In this document: positions 54,180-62,268 of the stretch, piece after piece
Layout of the letters: each line of letters opens with the position of its first letter
How positions within the stretch are numbered: the first letter of the stretch is position 1
Source of the DNA: Cichorium intybus
Lineage: Eukaryota > Streptophyta > Magnoliopsida > Asterales > Asteraceae
Reading direction: 5' to 3'
Length of the DNA: 64,000 nucleotides
Assembly: GCA_023525715.1 (NCBI GenBank)
Contig: JAKNSD010000072.1
Coordinates: forward strand, 835,544-899,543
Position numbers and translations under genes: made by a program
The notes under the pieces: model-generated
Databases searched by the model: none
Told to the model about the DNA's origin: nothing
Seen by the model: only the letters and a program-made list of their open reading frames with translations

Positions 54180-54217
54180 AGACAAGTGGAGGGGGCACGG
54201 TGACCCCACACTTGTCT
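54180..54217 (-). promoter_or_regulatory. Long hairpin after ORF B (T9)
   Basis: AGACAAGTG pairs with CACTTGTCT, with an inner GGGG/CCCC stem. T7 has a different but equally paired version at 62062-62094, likewise downstream of its ORF. Confidence 0.72.
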
Positions 54218-54368
54218 AAGACAACTCCCTCTCAGATTGGTATATCATGCACAACTTAACGAATAAATGAAAACATACATGACAGAAAAAATAATATACA
54301 GATAGATGTACCATCAGTTTATACATATCCCAAAAATATAAATATAAAAAGAAAAGAAAAAAAGTACA

Positions 54369-55583
54369 TCAATAGCTGCCAGGCGGCCTGGAGGGTCCAG
54401 CCTCGTGATCGTGGGACCGGGCTGGGAATGGTAGGGGGCGCTGACCCTGCGCAGATGCAATCTGAAGAAGGACCTCCCCGATCCACTCGAGCTGGTCCTG
54501 TGTCCTCGAGAGCTGGTCCTCGATCCGCATGACTATGGCCTCCAACCGGCGGAGGGCTGGTGGGTCATCCTGCTGTGGCTGCGGCTGTGCAGGCTCTGGT
54601 GATGGCGGCTCTGGTCTCCGGCGTCTCCTGCCGGGCTGGGCGAATGCAGGCTGAGGTGCCTGAGGAAGCTCGGTCGGTGCCCGGATGTACTGCCCCGGGC
54701 GCTGCTGCTCAATGAGCCGCATCCTCTCCAGCGTGCGTACTGCAGTGCGCGATGGAGGCAGAGCGGTCAAGGAAGCTGCCACAGGGGCAGTGAGAATACC
54801 ATATGAGCGGGCCAGGCGGGTAACGAAGTACCCCCTGGCTAGTGGACTGCTGGAGGAGGCGCCGGTCGCGTGGGTGGAGAGAGCGATCGCAATGGCGAAG
54901 GGGAGATGGAGGAATCGGGACGGGTCGAGGAGGATCCACAAATACGTCATGTCATCGCCCGACACCTTCTCGCCCCCCTCCCGATGCATGATGGAGGTGG
55001 AGACGATCCGGTGCATGAGGCGGTGAAGTGGATCGCGTAGGTGGCTCTCCCTCGAGGTCCCAGCCTCATACATGACGTTGGACAGCGGTGTCCAAACCTC
55101 CATGTTGGGAGGGCGCTCCGGCTCCCCCTGAATGCACGACCCGAAGAATCGGGTGAAATAACGGTGCTGGAAGTCCTGCTCAGTATAGATACCTGTGCGC
55201 CTCCCAAACTCCCGGAGGTTGCACTCCCTGTGCACACCTCCCAAACGAAAACGCACCAGTCTGGAGCGTGGATCCCCCGCCCGTGGTGCGAACTGGACGG
55301 TGGAGATAAACTCCAGTACCAACTCTGTGTAGACCACGTCCTCGTCCGTGGCCAAAATCCGGTCCCAGCCACGGCACGTGAATGATGCGTCCTCGTGGGT
55401 CCAGGTGCGGTGCAGAAATGGCTCGATCGCATCCCAAAGCCCTGCATCCCTCAGGATATCCCGGTCGATGACTGTCGCCTCAAGGACCCGGCGACGAATC
55501 AATGCATCCCTCCGCGAAATATACTCCACGGAACTGTCAAGTCCCGCGGGAAACTGGAGGAAGGCGTGGTCCAGTCTGAACAT
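54369..55583 (-). CDS. T9 ORF B: Athila ORF1-like protein, intact (404 aa)
   Basis: ATG 55581-55583 (MFRLDHAFLQFPAGLD) chosen because the T7 homologue starts at the same place (MEFRRYHPLLRFPEMLY) and a 3' splice site ends three bases upstream. Middle part: GLWDAIEPFLHRTWTHEDAS, FTCRGWDRIL, LVRFRLGG, NLREFGRRTGIYTEQDF. This resembles the ORF1 family of Athila elements (from memory; function unknown). The C-terminus is a proline/arginine-rich linker (GRRRRRPEPPSPEPAQPQ) and a predicted coiled-coil-like helix (LEAIVMRIEDQLSRTQDQLE). No zinc knuckle, no enzymatic motif, no clear membrane span. It lies where autonomous relatives carry an env-like ORF. High GC in codon third positions differs from its AT-rich surroundings. 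Confidence 0.75.
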   Translation of the reverse strand: MFRLDHAFLQFPAGLDSSVEYISRRDALIRRRVLEATVIDRDILRDAGLWDAIEPFLHRTWTHEDASFTCRGWDRILATDEDVVYTELVLEFISTVQFAPRAGDPRSRLVRFRLGGVHRECNLREFGRRTGIYTEQDFQHRYFTRFFGSCIQGEPERPPNMEVWTPLSNVMYEAGTSRESHLRDPLHRLMHRIVSTSIMHREGGEKVSGDDMTYLWILLDPSRFLHLPFAIAIALSTHATGASSSSPLARGYFVTRLARSYGILTAPVAASLTALPPSRTAVRTLERMRLIEQQRPGQYIRAPTELPQAPQPAFAQPGRRRRRPEPPSPEPAQPQPQQDDPPALRRLEAIVMRIEDQLSRTQDQLEWIGEVLLQIASAQGQRPLPFPARSHDHEAGPSRPPGSY

Positions 55584-55586
55584 TAT

Positions 55587-55923
55587 CTGCAAAAGAAAAT
55601 ATAGCCACAAAACAAAAGTTTTTGCAAAATCAGTCCCTTTTCTTCCCCACCGCACCGCGGCGCGGCCCAAGAGCAAGGGCGCGGCGTGCGGCTGTTTCAA
55701 AACCCCGATCCAAACTCCCGATTTAACCTGCTAAAACTCTATCCAATCATACCATAAGGTAGCCTAGGTGCCGACTAGCTCATCTATGGTGTCCATTTGG
55801 CAAAACAAACACCCGATGGGCTAGCATTAGCGATTCTAAGTTTTTGAACTTTTTGAATAAAACCCTAAAATTAACTACCTAATAACTAGTTTAAACACCT
55901 AATAGATAGTTAAAAGAGCGTAC
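55587..55923 (-). other. Predicted intron upstream of ORF B (T9)
   Basis: Minus strand has CCAAG/GTACGC (donor at 55923) and TTTTCTTTTGCAG/ATAATG (acceptor at 55587). T7 keeps the acceptor pattern (TTCTTTTGTGCAG/ATG, 61216). A spliced subgenomic RNA for ORF B is inferred. It contains a CpG-rich pair (about 55650-55690). Confidence 0.5.
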
Positions 55924-56318
55924 CTTGGTAGTAGAAACACAATAAGCAAGAAAAAATGCGAGAAATTTTTGATCACCAGAGCTCCGAGTCGTGTGGTTTG
56001 AATTGTGAGTCGCGGCTCACCGTATAAAGGCGAAAACCGTCTGATCGTTTCCCGCGGCGCGCATTTCCCATTTCCACGACGCGCGTGTCGCCAAATCAAC
56101 CCCTGCGCATCGGGTTGAGTTCCGATCCCGCGTCGCGCAATTCAACAATCCGCGGCGCGGTCTTGAAGATTTCAAAAACTTTTCACACGACCCCACACTT
56201 GCTTCAGACCACTAATACCTGCAAAAGATTGATGTATTTTCTAAATTAATCCTAAGAATTATAAAACCTACCTATGACACGATGGGTTGCCTCCCAACAA
56301 GCGCTAAGTTTAACGTCT
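55924..56318 (-). promoter_or_regulatory. Spacer between ORF A and ORF B with CpG pairs and PPT-like motif
   Basis: Non-coding. From the ORF A end: TGGGAGGCAACCCA motif (within 56281-56320), AAGTGTGGGG copy (56191-56200), then two CpG-rich pairs (about 56125-56160 and 56056-56090). The arrangement repeats LTR promoter features inside the element, so an internal promoter for ORF B is possible; no good TATA box is seen on the minus strand. Confidence 0.5.
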
Positions 56319-56320
56319 TC
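56281..56320 (-). promoter_or_regulatory. Conserved TGGGAGGCAACCCA element
   Basis: On the minus strand GACGTTAAACTTAGCGCT is followed by TGTTGGGAGGCAACCCATC; TGGG and CCCA pair around AGGCAA. I recall near-identical sequence as recurrent in Athila-type elements of many plants; unverified. It starts within the last codon of ORF A. Confidence 0.6.
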
Positions 56321-57614
56321 AGCCAGACGTGCTATTCCTTTTACAGCTACGGTGGATCGTATGCCTTCTTCCTTGATGCTTTTCTGCTTCCACCGTCCCT
56401 TCACTGACCCACTGACCTTCAAACTTTCCTGGGTCAAATGGCTTGTTGGTTCTCTTATTGCTGCCCAATTGTTGCTTTCTAGTTAACTCCCGTAAATGCT
56501 TGGAGGTAGCTTTGAACCTCCAAGCTCGGTCCTTTCTTCTGCATCTCTTCAAGGTCAAAGGCTTGACATGAAGCGCGCCCAGTGCCGCTTCCAGTAGTTG
56601 TTTTGCATATCTCATCTTTCCAGTGTCCCACATGCTATCTTCGGTTTGCAATTTTGGCTTGCAGTACCAATAAAGATTTTCCAATCGAATAGAATCGGAA
56701 GGCAACATATCAGGATGCTTCCATATGTCCTCATCGATGGTATTGATTACATCTAATCTTCCATTCATGAATGGATCATGAGTGGTGATAAAATCATGTT
56801 TTTTATTGTTTTTAAATTTCAATTCGTCAACATCAACTTCTTGATCATCGTCCAACAGGTGGATCGGAACCAAGAGTGAGCGACTTGTTTGATCTGATGA
56901 TGGTACAAAGTCACCCATCATCAGATCCTTTCCTTCAAATTTCTCAAAATTTTCAAAAATTACAGGGTCAGGGGTAGTATTGTCATCTACACCCCCTTCC
57001 CCAAAATTATCAACAACTTCAAAAAATTTGGGAATTGTTGGGTTGGAATCTGTACTGTCACTTACAGTCCCCTCCACAACATCCTCATCAACCAAATTTT
57101 CTGGTGATGGTATGGATTCACCCAACACCAGATCAACATTATCAATACTTTCAAAAACATCAAAAACTTCAAAGGTTGCTGAGTCAGAAGTAGCATTGTC
57201 ACCTACAACCTCTTCCTCAACAACCGTTTCGACCATCTCAGTGGTCTCTTGACTTTCCCAAGGTGTATGCCCTTCCATCACATATTCAGGTGATGCAAGT
57301 TCACACACATTATCGTTGGTATAAAAATCACTCACCTCCGGTTCTGGCGAAGGTGGTGAACATTTCCAACTTTCCTCTAACCTATCTAAAGAAGCTTGCA
57401 CTTTTTCTAGAGCTTCATCCTGATCCTTCTGCTCATGGTAGTTGTTATACATGAATACCCAAAGTTGGGCCCAAGTTACAGAATTCTCAGGCTGATATGA
57501 CTCCTCGGTCCGCCATCCATTGTCATTGAATGATCCATTGTAGCAATCATCCTCGTAATAGGTGTCGGCCGGATTTTCATAATCATACCGATCCGAGTAC
57601 ATGTAATCACCCAT
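56319..57614 (-). CDS. T9 ORF A: acidic protein of unknown function (431 aa)
   Basis: ATG 57612-57614 (MGDYMYSDRYDYENPADTYY), the first ATG after the primer site. Tyr/Asp-rich N-terminus; a helix rich in Glu/Lys (KDQDEALEKVQASLDRLEES, about residues 65-85); then a long acidic, Ser/Thr/Val-rich part with three repeats of an ESIPSPENLVDEDVVEG / FVPSSDQ pattern and FEVF/FEKFEG strings (about 100-260); basic C-terminus (KPLTLKRCRRKDRAWRFKAT, about 355-375). No zinc knuckle or enzyme motif. Its place right after the primer site is that of gag, but I do not recognise it as Gag. Confidence 0.7.
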   Translation of the reverse strand: MGDYMYSDRYDYENPADTYYEDDCYNGSFNDNGWRTEESYQPENSVTWAQLWVFMYNNYHEQKDQDEALEKVQASLDRLEESWKCSPPSPEPEVSDFYTNDNVCELASPEYVMEGHTPWESQETTEMVETVVEEEVVGDNATSDSATFEVFDVFESIDNVDLVLGESIPSPENLVDEDVVEGTVSDSTDSNPTIPKFFEVVDNFGEGGVDDNTTPDPVIFENFEKFEGKDLMMGDFVPSSDQTSRSLLVPIHLLDDDQEVDVDELKFKNNKKHDFITTHDPFMNGRLDVINTIDEDIWKHPDMLPSDSIRLENLYWYCKPKLQTEDSMWDTGKMRYAKQLLEAALGALHVKPLTLKRCRRKDRAWRFKATSKHLRELTRKQQLGSNKRTNKPFDPGKFEGQWVSEGTVEAEKHQGRRHTIHRSCKRNSTSG

Positions 57615-57709
57615 TATAAGGATGTACACATACCAAAAATCAGCAACTAAAATCAAACATAAAAAATCAGAAACTAAGTCCTACAACTCACCTAACCTAA
57701 GCTCACAGC

Positions 57710-57727
57710 TCCCCGGCAACGGCGCCA
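57710..57727 (-). other. T9 primer binding site (tRNA-Asp type)
   Basis: Minus strand TGGCGCCGTTGCCGGGGA, the complement of the plant Asp-tRNA 3' end and typical of the Athila lineage, six bases after the LTR end. Confidence 0.9.
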
Positions 57728-57732
57728 AAATT

Positions 57733-58829
57733 TGATGTGCACGCAGAGGTCGTCATGCGGTCAAAAATAAGAGATAACCTAACATTCACTAGTATAGTGG
57801 AGTCAGGGTCGATCCACAGGAGCTACGTGGTCAGCCTAGATGAGAGATTACCAACTAATAGTGTCACAGCTATAGTCGGAGGAACTAATTTCTATCTTTC
57901 TATCTCGAAACAATATTCAAACACACAAACCAAGCTTAGCTATGTTCAAATGACCTAGTTACTTTCTGAACTCAGAAGTACATCTCTGAATCAGAAGCAA
58001 TTGAAGGCATTCAAACTAGCAAAACCGAGCATAGCACAAACTAGCTAATAACTAAAGTTCTACTTGAACAATTACTAGCCAAGATTGCTCAACCTAACCA
58101 AGTTAGCTACTGTTTTCAGCAAAGGAAAACAGTCCCAACCAAGTCACAAACACAATCCAATCACAAATAAACAACCAAAACACGAACTAACATCCAAAAT
58201 ACCGAAAAATCAATATTTAATGTAACCGAATGATTTCATTCACTCAAACCAATATCCAACATCAGATCAGTAATCAAACACTACTGGAAACAGAACCCTA
58301 AGCTGAAGATCAATGGTTGTCACACCCAAAGATTCAACTCAAAGCTTACAAATGTTTAACTAAAATGAAATAAAATCTAAAACATGAAAATACCAATTAA
58401 TAGCTTCTGAAATGGAATCCTCGAGTCAAAGAGCTTCTAGGTCGATGTTTACACCAGGTCTTTGCTCGGGTTTTCGGCTGGAAATGCCTCTATTTATAGT
58501 TGCAAATTTCCCGTGACTGCGCCGCGCATAAGTGAAATCCGCGGCGCGCGTATTTATCCGTTCCCCGTTTTTTCGTCATTCAAATGTGTTCCACCGCCTT
58601 ACACCCGCGTCGCGCAGAAGATAAATCCGCGGCGCGCGTACGTGTTTCTCTTTATTTTGCATTCTTTCCATACTTTTTCCTTTTGTACACCTTTAGTCCC
58701 TGTTTCTGTTCTTTTTCTCCAGACAAGTCCTGACACGAAAAGTGAGAATACCCATGCATATTTGATATAATTTTACCAAGAACAGGGCTCAACAACGCCT
58801 AAAATACTTGATATCACTAGGCGTTGTCA
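57733..58829 (-). repeat. T9 5' LTR
   Basis: 1097 bp, minus strand TGACAACGCCTAGTGATATCA to GCACATCA. TATAAATAGAGG on the minus strand (about 58489-58500). Two CpG-rich pairs upstream of it (about 58515-58551 and 58601-58640). Confidence 0.95.
58515..58551 (-). promoter_or_regulatory. Paired CpG-rich motifs upstream of T9 TATA box
   Basis: Plus strand CTGCGCCGCGCATAAG and ATCCGCGGCGCGCGTA about 11 bp apart, just upstream of the TATA box on the transcribed strand. The same pair in the truncated 3' LTR is at about 53732-53768. Confidence 0.6.
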
Positions 58830-59048
58830 ATGCTCATCACAAGCTACTGTGTGATGCCATGCTTTGGTAGAACAAGGAGCGGAAACTTAATCAAATATGG
58901 TATGTCAGCAAAACTAAGAACCATTCTCTATTTATGAAGCCATACCACATAGTTCAGGGTAGTCAGCCTTACCGTATGTAACAGGTGCTTTATGAAACTC
59001 TCAGAAATGGGTGAAGGAGGAGGAGGAGAACTGACACTATCTTCAGAC
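58830..59048 (-). pseudogene. T8 gag N-terminal part, broken
   Basis: Minus strand ATG 59046-59048 reads MSEDSVSSPPPPSPISESF and KHLL, matching T2 Gag (MSESSVYSPP...PISES). After about 35 codons it degenerates, with an in-frame stop after VVWLHK, and reaches the T9 insertion at the duplication ATGCT (58830-58834). Same protein family as T2 Gag; it cannot be expressed whole. Confidence 0.85.
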
Positions 59049-59380
59049 ATTTATAAAATTTGAATTTATTAGTTTAATTTTAATCCTTCTTAAACAATTA
59101 CCCAATATATTATTTAACAAGGCTAGGATCCAAAATACCCCAACTATGGTGTGAAGGGGAATGTCGTAATCACAACACAGTGGTCGTTAAGGTAGATATA
59201 TATTTATCAATTTCAATCTTATGAAATTCCTAGATCTGTGAGATTCATTGAACTGTTCGATGGTATGTTTTATCTCGGATATGCGCTACTGTTTGTGACT
59301 GGGATGCCTAGGATCACAAACTAGATGTGAATAACCATGCAAATATGTTTGGTAACCTCAATGTCATTTATCATCTCTAA

Positions 59381-59414
59381 TTGATGTGCCGGTTAACCAC
59401 ACACGCTCCATCAA
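59381..59414 (-). promoter_or_regulatory. Leader hairpin, 22-nt-loop type, copy 7 (T8)
   Basis: TTGATG (59381-59386) pairs perfectly with CATCAA (59409-59414). Minus-strand loop GAGCGTGTGTGG, TTA, ACCGGCA. Confidence 0.83.
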
Positions 59415-59460
59415 CAATGATAAATCATGAGAAACTCATTACCACTCTTTATGATCCCCT

Positions 59461-59496
59461 ATTAGTGTGCTGGTTAACCACACACGCTCCACTAAT
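59461..59496 (-). promoter_or_regulatory. Leader hairpin, 22-nt-loop type, copy 8 (T8)
   Basis: ATTAGTG (59461-59467) pairs perfectly with CACTAAT (59490-59496). Minus-strand loop GAGCGTGTGTGG, TTA, ACCAGCA. Confidence 0.83.
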
Positions 59497-60250
59497 GTCT
59501 CATAAAGTGTAAGCATCTTTTCATATTTTTACTAAAGTAACTAGATTTAGGATTTTATAAAGCTGTTCTAGTACTTTCATTAATAACATTATACTTTTAA
59601 TGAGATTAATATATCCTATGAAACCCGTTCGGCTAACGACCCTCCACTGATCAAGAGAGCGGTGGGTGAGAGTGGACACCCATTAGACCACCATTTTATA
59701 GGAAGTCTCCTTATACCCTCCTTATAGATCAGCTTTGTGAATGAGACCTACTATTGATTTGACTGACCAATTATCTTATACATATAATATTAACTTTTTA
59801 TTATAATATATATAAGATGTATTTTAAACCTTTTAAAATATACTTGGTTTATCTTTTTAATTTTTCAAAATTAAACAATTAATTAAAAATTAAATTTCAA
59901 CCTTTAAATGATTTAATTTATCTTTTAAATAAACAATTAATTAAATTAATTAAATCCAGATAGGCGTCATAAATTAATCAAATTAATTTAATCCTATCTT
60001 AAACCCCTAAATTTCGAAAATAGCAAATAATGGGTTTAAGGTTATCCATTTATTAAATAATCACAGTTACTAAAAATAGAAAACCTTCTAAAACCCTAAT
60101 GCATAATTTTCGAAAATTACAAGGGGAGGGGCTAGGGTTTCTAAAACCCTAATCCCTAAAATCGAAATGGCCTCAAATTAGAGTTTATAAGCTTTAAACC
60201 CTAAATATTAGGAAAACAATTATAGCAATTCAACTAGAAAACAACCAAAA

Positions 60251-60262
60251 TCTCTAATACCA
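60251..60262 (-). other. T8 primer binding site (decayed)
   Basis: The complement reads TGGTATTAGAGA, two changes from TGGTATCAGAGC, next to the LTR. Confidence 0.8.
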
Positions 60263-60263
60263 C

Positions 60264-61036
60264 TGAAAGGTTTTGTTTTTGCAAATATATGAACTAAAAC
60301 CCTAAGTTCACATGTAACCTAGATTGGATCTATGTTTTCGAAATTTGAACATATAAATAATTCCTAAGCGCCAACATAAAAACTCTAAAAGAAATAAATC
60401 AGAAAAACTAACCTTTAGGTTTTCTTGGAAGCTAAGCAGCACAAGTGTCCTGCCTCAAATGAGATCACATCCAGGGAGCCAGAGGGATAGGTCACGAAAT
60501 TCTAGAGAGAAAATGAGTAGAATGAGGGGCAGAAAAAGGGTTCCCCAGGACCCCTATTTATAGTTTCCATTTGGCCAACAGATACGCCTTTAGAGATAAA
60601 CCTTTTTGAATTCAAATAAGATAAACATTTATCTATCGATTCGAATCTATTTATCCTAACATATAATAATCGAAATTATGGATAATCCCTCCATAATTTC
60701 GTTGGCCACTTAAACTACCATAATTGTCACTTACTCAACTATTGAATAATTACAATTCAGCCCCTGCACCTTTAATTAATTAAATTAATCACCAAATTAA
60801 ATCCAATTAATTTCTAATTAATTAATATAGTTTCTAATTAATATATTATCACTTTAATATATTAATAAACTATTTATTTTATTTCTATTGATTGATTAAT
60901 CGTATAATAAATCAATCTTTCTCTCTTCTGGAAATTCTGCCAAACCTCTAGCTATAAGGGCAACCCAAATGGACTTTGCTTCTATTAATTAGGTAAATAC
61001 AACTTATTAGTCATGACTTAGACACCTAATCCAACA
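60264..61036 (-). repeat. T8 5' LTR
   Basis: 773 bp; plus strand TGAAAGGTTTTG to CCTAATCCAACA. Its TATA context and U3 match T1 better than T2. The matching 3' LTR is lost. Confidence 0.9.
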
Positions 61037-61216
61037 GTTATGGTACCTTGTAGTTGCGTTGGATGGAGTTTAACATGTGAATACGTTGATTTTTGGAAAA
61101 CATTTCGTACCAGATCTACAGTGAGACGCGCCGAGTTCTTGAGCCACGTCGCGCATGTCTGTGCGAGGTGAAGGGACTGATTTTGAAAAATATTTTCTTG
61201 AGATTCTTTTGTGCAG
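61037..61216 (+). other. T7 internal sequence upstream of ORF1
   Basis: Contains a CpG-rich pair (GACGCGCCGAG and CACGTCGCGCATG, about 61124-61156), AAGGGACTGATTTTG shared with T9, and a 3' splice-like TTCTTTTGTGCAG ending at 61216. Confidence 0.55.
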
Positions 61217-61901
61217 ATGGAGTTCAGACGATATCATCCATTACTTCGATTTCCTGAGATGCTATATGACACTCCACAGTACCAGGCTCGACTCGATGAG
61301 CTTCGATCCCAACCGATCATTGCTGCTATCCATTTGGACCGAGCAATTCTAGAGCATGCGGGACTTTGGGTCAAGATTTTGCCGTTCCTCCAACGTACTT
61401 GGACTGATGGGACACACACATTTACTTGGCGGGGCTGGGATGGGCTCATGGCCAATGCGGAGGACGTAGTATACAAGGAGCTCGTGCTCGAGTTCCTTTC
61501 TACCTGTCGATACGCGCCAGTATCATAGGCAGCGCGATCCCAACTGATCCGATTCAGGCTGGGAGGGGAGAGTCGGGAGTGCAACTTCCGAGAGTTCGCC
61601 AGACGCACCAGGATTTACACAGAGCCGACAGAGGGTTCCCGAGAAGAAGCAGCCGGTGAGACGACAGAGACGGAGGGTAGGACCACCAGTTGAGCCCCAG
61701 CTACCACCACAGCTCACAGACGTGCAGGCTGTTGTGAGGGCTCTGGACAAGAGGATGACACGCGCCGAGGCTCACCACCGTTGGATGGCTGAGACGCAGA
61801 GGCTGATCATGCTCCAGCTGCGTATTGAGGACTTCCCAGACTACCTTCCGGGTGACCCTGATGATGAGGCTGGTCAATTTGGGACCCACCATGTTGATTG
61901 A
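61217..61901 (+). pseudogene. T7 ORF1 remnant (Athila ORF1-like)
   Basis: ATG 61217 (MEFRRYHPLLRFPEMLY). Homologous to T9 ORF B: GLWVKILPFLQRTWTDGTHT, FTWRGWDGLM, IRFRLGG, NFREFARRTRIYTE. TAG at 61526-61528 interrupts it; after about 61630 roughly 200 codons present in T9 are missing and a frame change leads to the C-terminal segment 61656-61901 (PPQLTDVQAVVRALDKRMTR, helical). Non-functional. Confidence 0.8.
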
Positions 61902-62061
61902 TGTATTTTCTTTCTGTCTTTTGAGACATTGTACAGAACTTATCACTATCTTTAGTTTCATATGCTTTATCGTTTATATGTTTGTTTCTGGTTTGCATTT
62001 AATTTGTTTGTGAGTGTTTGCATGTGAATACCAAATGGAGTCTATGGAGGACTTGTTTCAA

Positions 62062-62094
62062 GCAAGTGTGGGGTCATTGCACCCCTACACTTGC
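62062..62094 (+). promoter_or_regulatory. Long hairpin after ORF1 (T7)
   Basis: GCAAGTGTGGGGT pairs with ACCCC-T-ACACTTGC, 13 pairs with one bulged T and loop CATTGC. Counterpart of 54180-54217 in T9. Confidence 0.75.
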
Positions 62095-62248
62095 CATTTC
62101 ACCAGTGTGTTTACTATTGCACCACAACTCCTAAAAATCTGAATCATGAGATGTTCGTGTTTTTGTATCCTGTGACAATCGAGTTCCATCAAGCAGTCTA
62201 CTGTCTAAAGGGGTAACTCTTTCTCCCTTATTCTAGAATAATTTTTAT

Positions 62249-62268
62249 GTACAACGGGGACGTTGTAC
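62249..62268 (+). promoter_or_regulatory. GGGA-loop hairpin before PPT-like motif (T7)
   Basis: GTACAACG and CGTTGTAC pair perfectly around GGGA, six bases before AAGTGTGGGG. Confidence 0.75.

Larger units (their letters stand above)
53813..54368 (-). other. T9 3' non-coding region
   Basis: No gene. Homologous to T7 61910-62470. Minus-strand motifs: AAGTGTGGGG at 53995-54004 and 54204-54213, a hairpin with GGGA loop (54011-54030) and a long hairpin (54180-54217) just after the ORF B stop. Confidence 0.75.
52951..58829 (-). mobile_element. T9: young non-autonomous Athila-like element, minus strand
   Basis: 5' LTR 57733-58829 (1097 bp), Asp-tRNA primer site, ORF A (56319-57614), conserved spacer, ORF B (54369-55583), 3' non-coding region, and a 3' LTR truncated to 52951-53812. 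About five or six differences between LTRs over 860 bp. Perfect duplication ATGCT. There is no protease, RT, RNase H or integrase, so enzymes came in trans. A deletion of roughly 700 bp (judged against T7) removed the polypurine tract and the first 235 bp of the 3' LTR after insertion. Confidence 0.92.
59049..60250 (-). other. T8 untranslated leader
   Basis: About 1.2 kb, homologous to T1 1719-3047. Contains two 22-nt-loop hairpins, the 15-nt-loop hairpin and the CCCGTTCGGCTAACG block. No gene. Confidence 0.75.
50471..61036 (-). mobile_element. T8: truncated copia Gag-only element, minus strand (includes nested T9)
   Basis: 5' LTR 60264-61036 (773 bp), primer site, leader to 59049, gag from 59048 down to 58830 and, beyond T9, from 52950 on, then T2-like non-coding sequence to about 50471, where a deletion removed the 3' part and LTR. 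LTR and leader resemble T1 (same TATA context, same TCAAATCAATAGTAGG block), whereas gag and body resemble T2. Gag is frameshifted with stops. No pol. Confidence 0.85.

Noticed and set aside
54685..55734. Long plus-strand ORFs opposite T9 ORF B
   Set aside because: High GC opens all frames here. Only the minus-strand frame has homology (to T7) and a sensible start.
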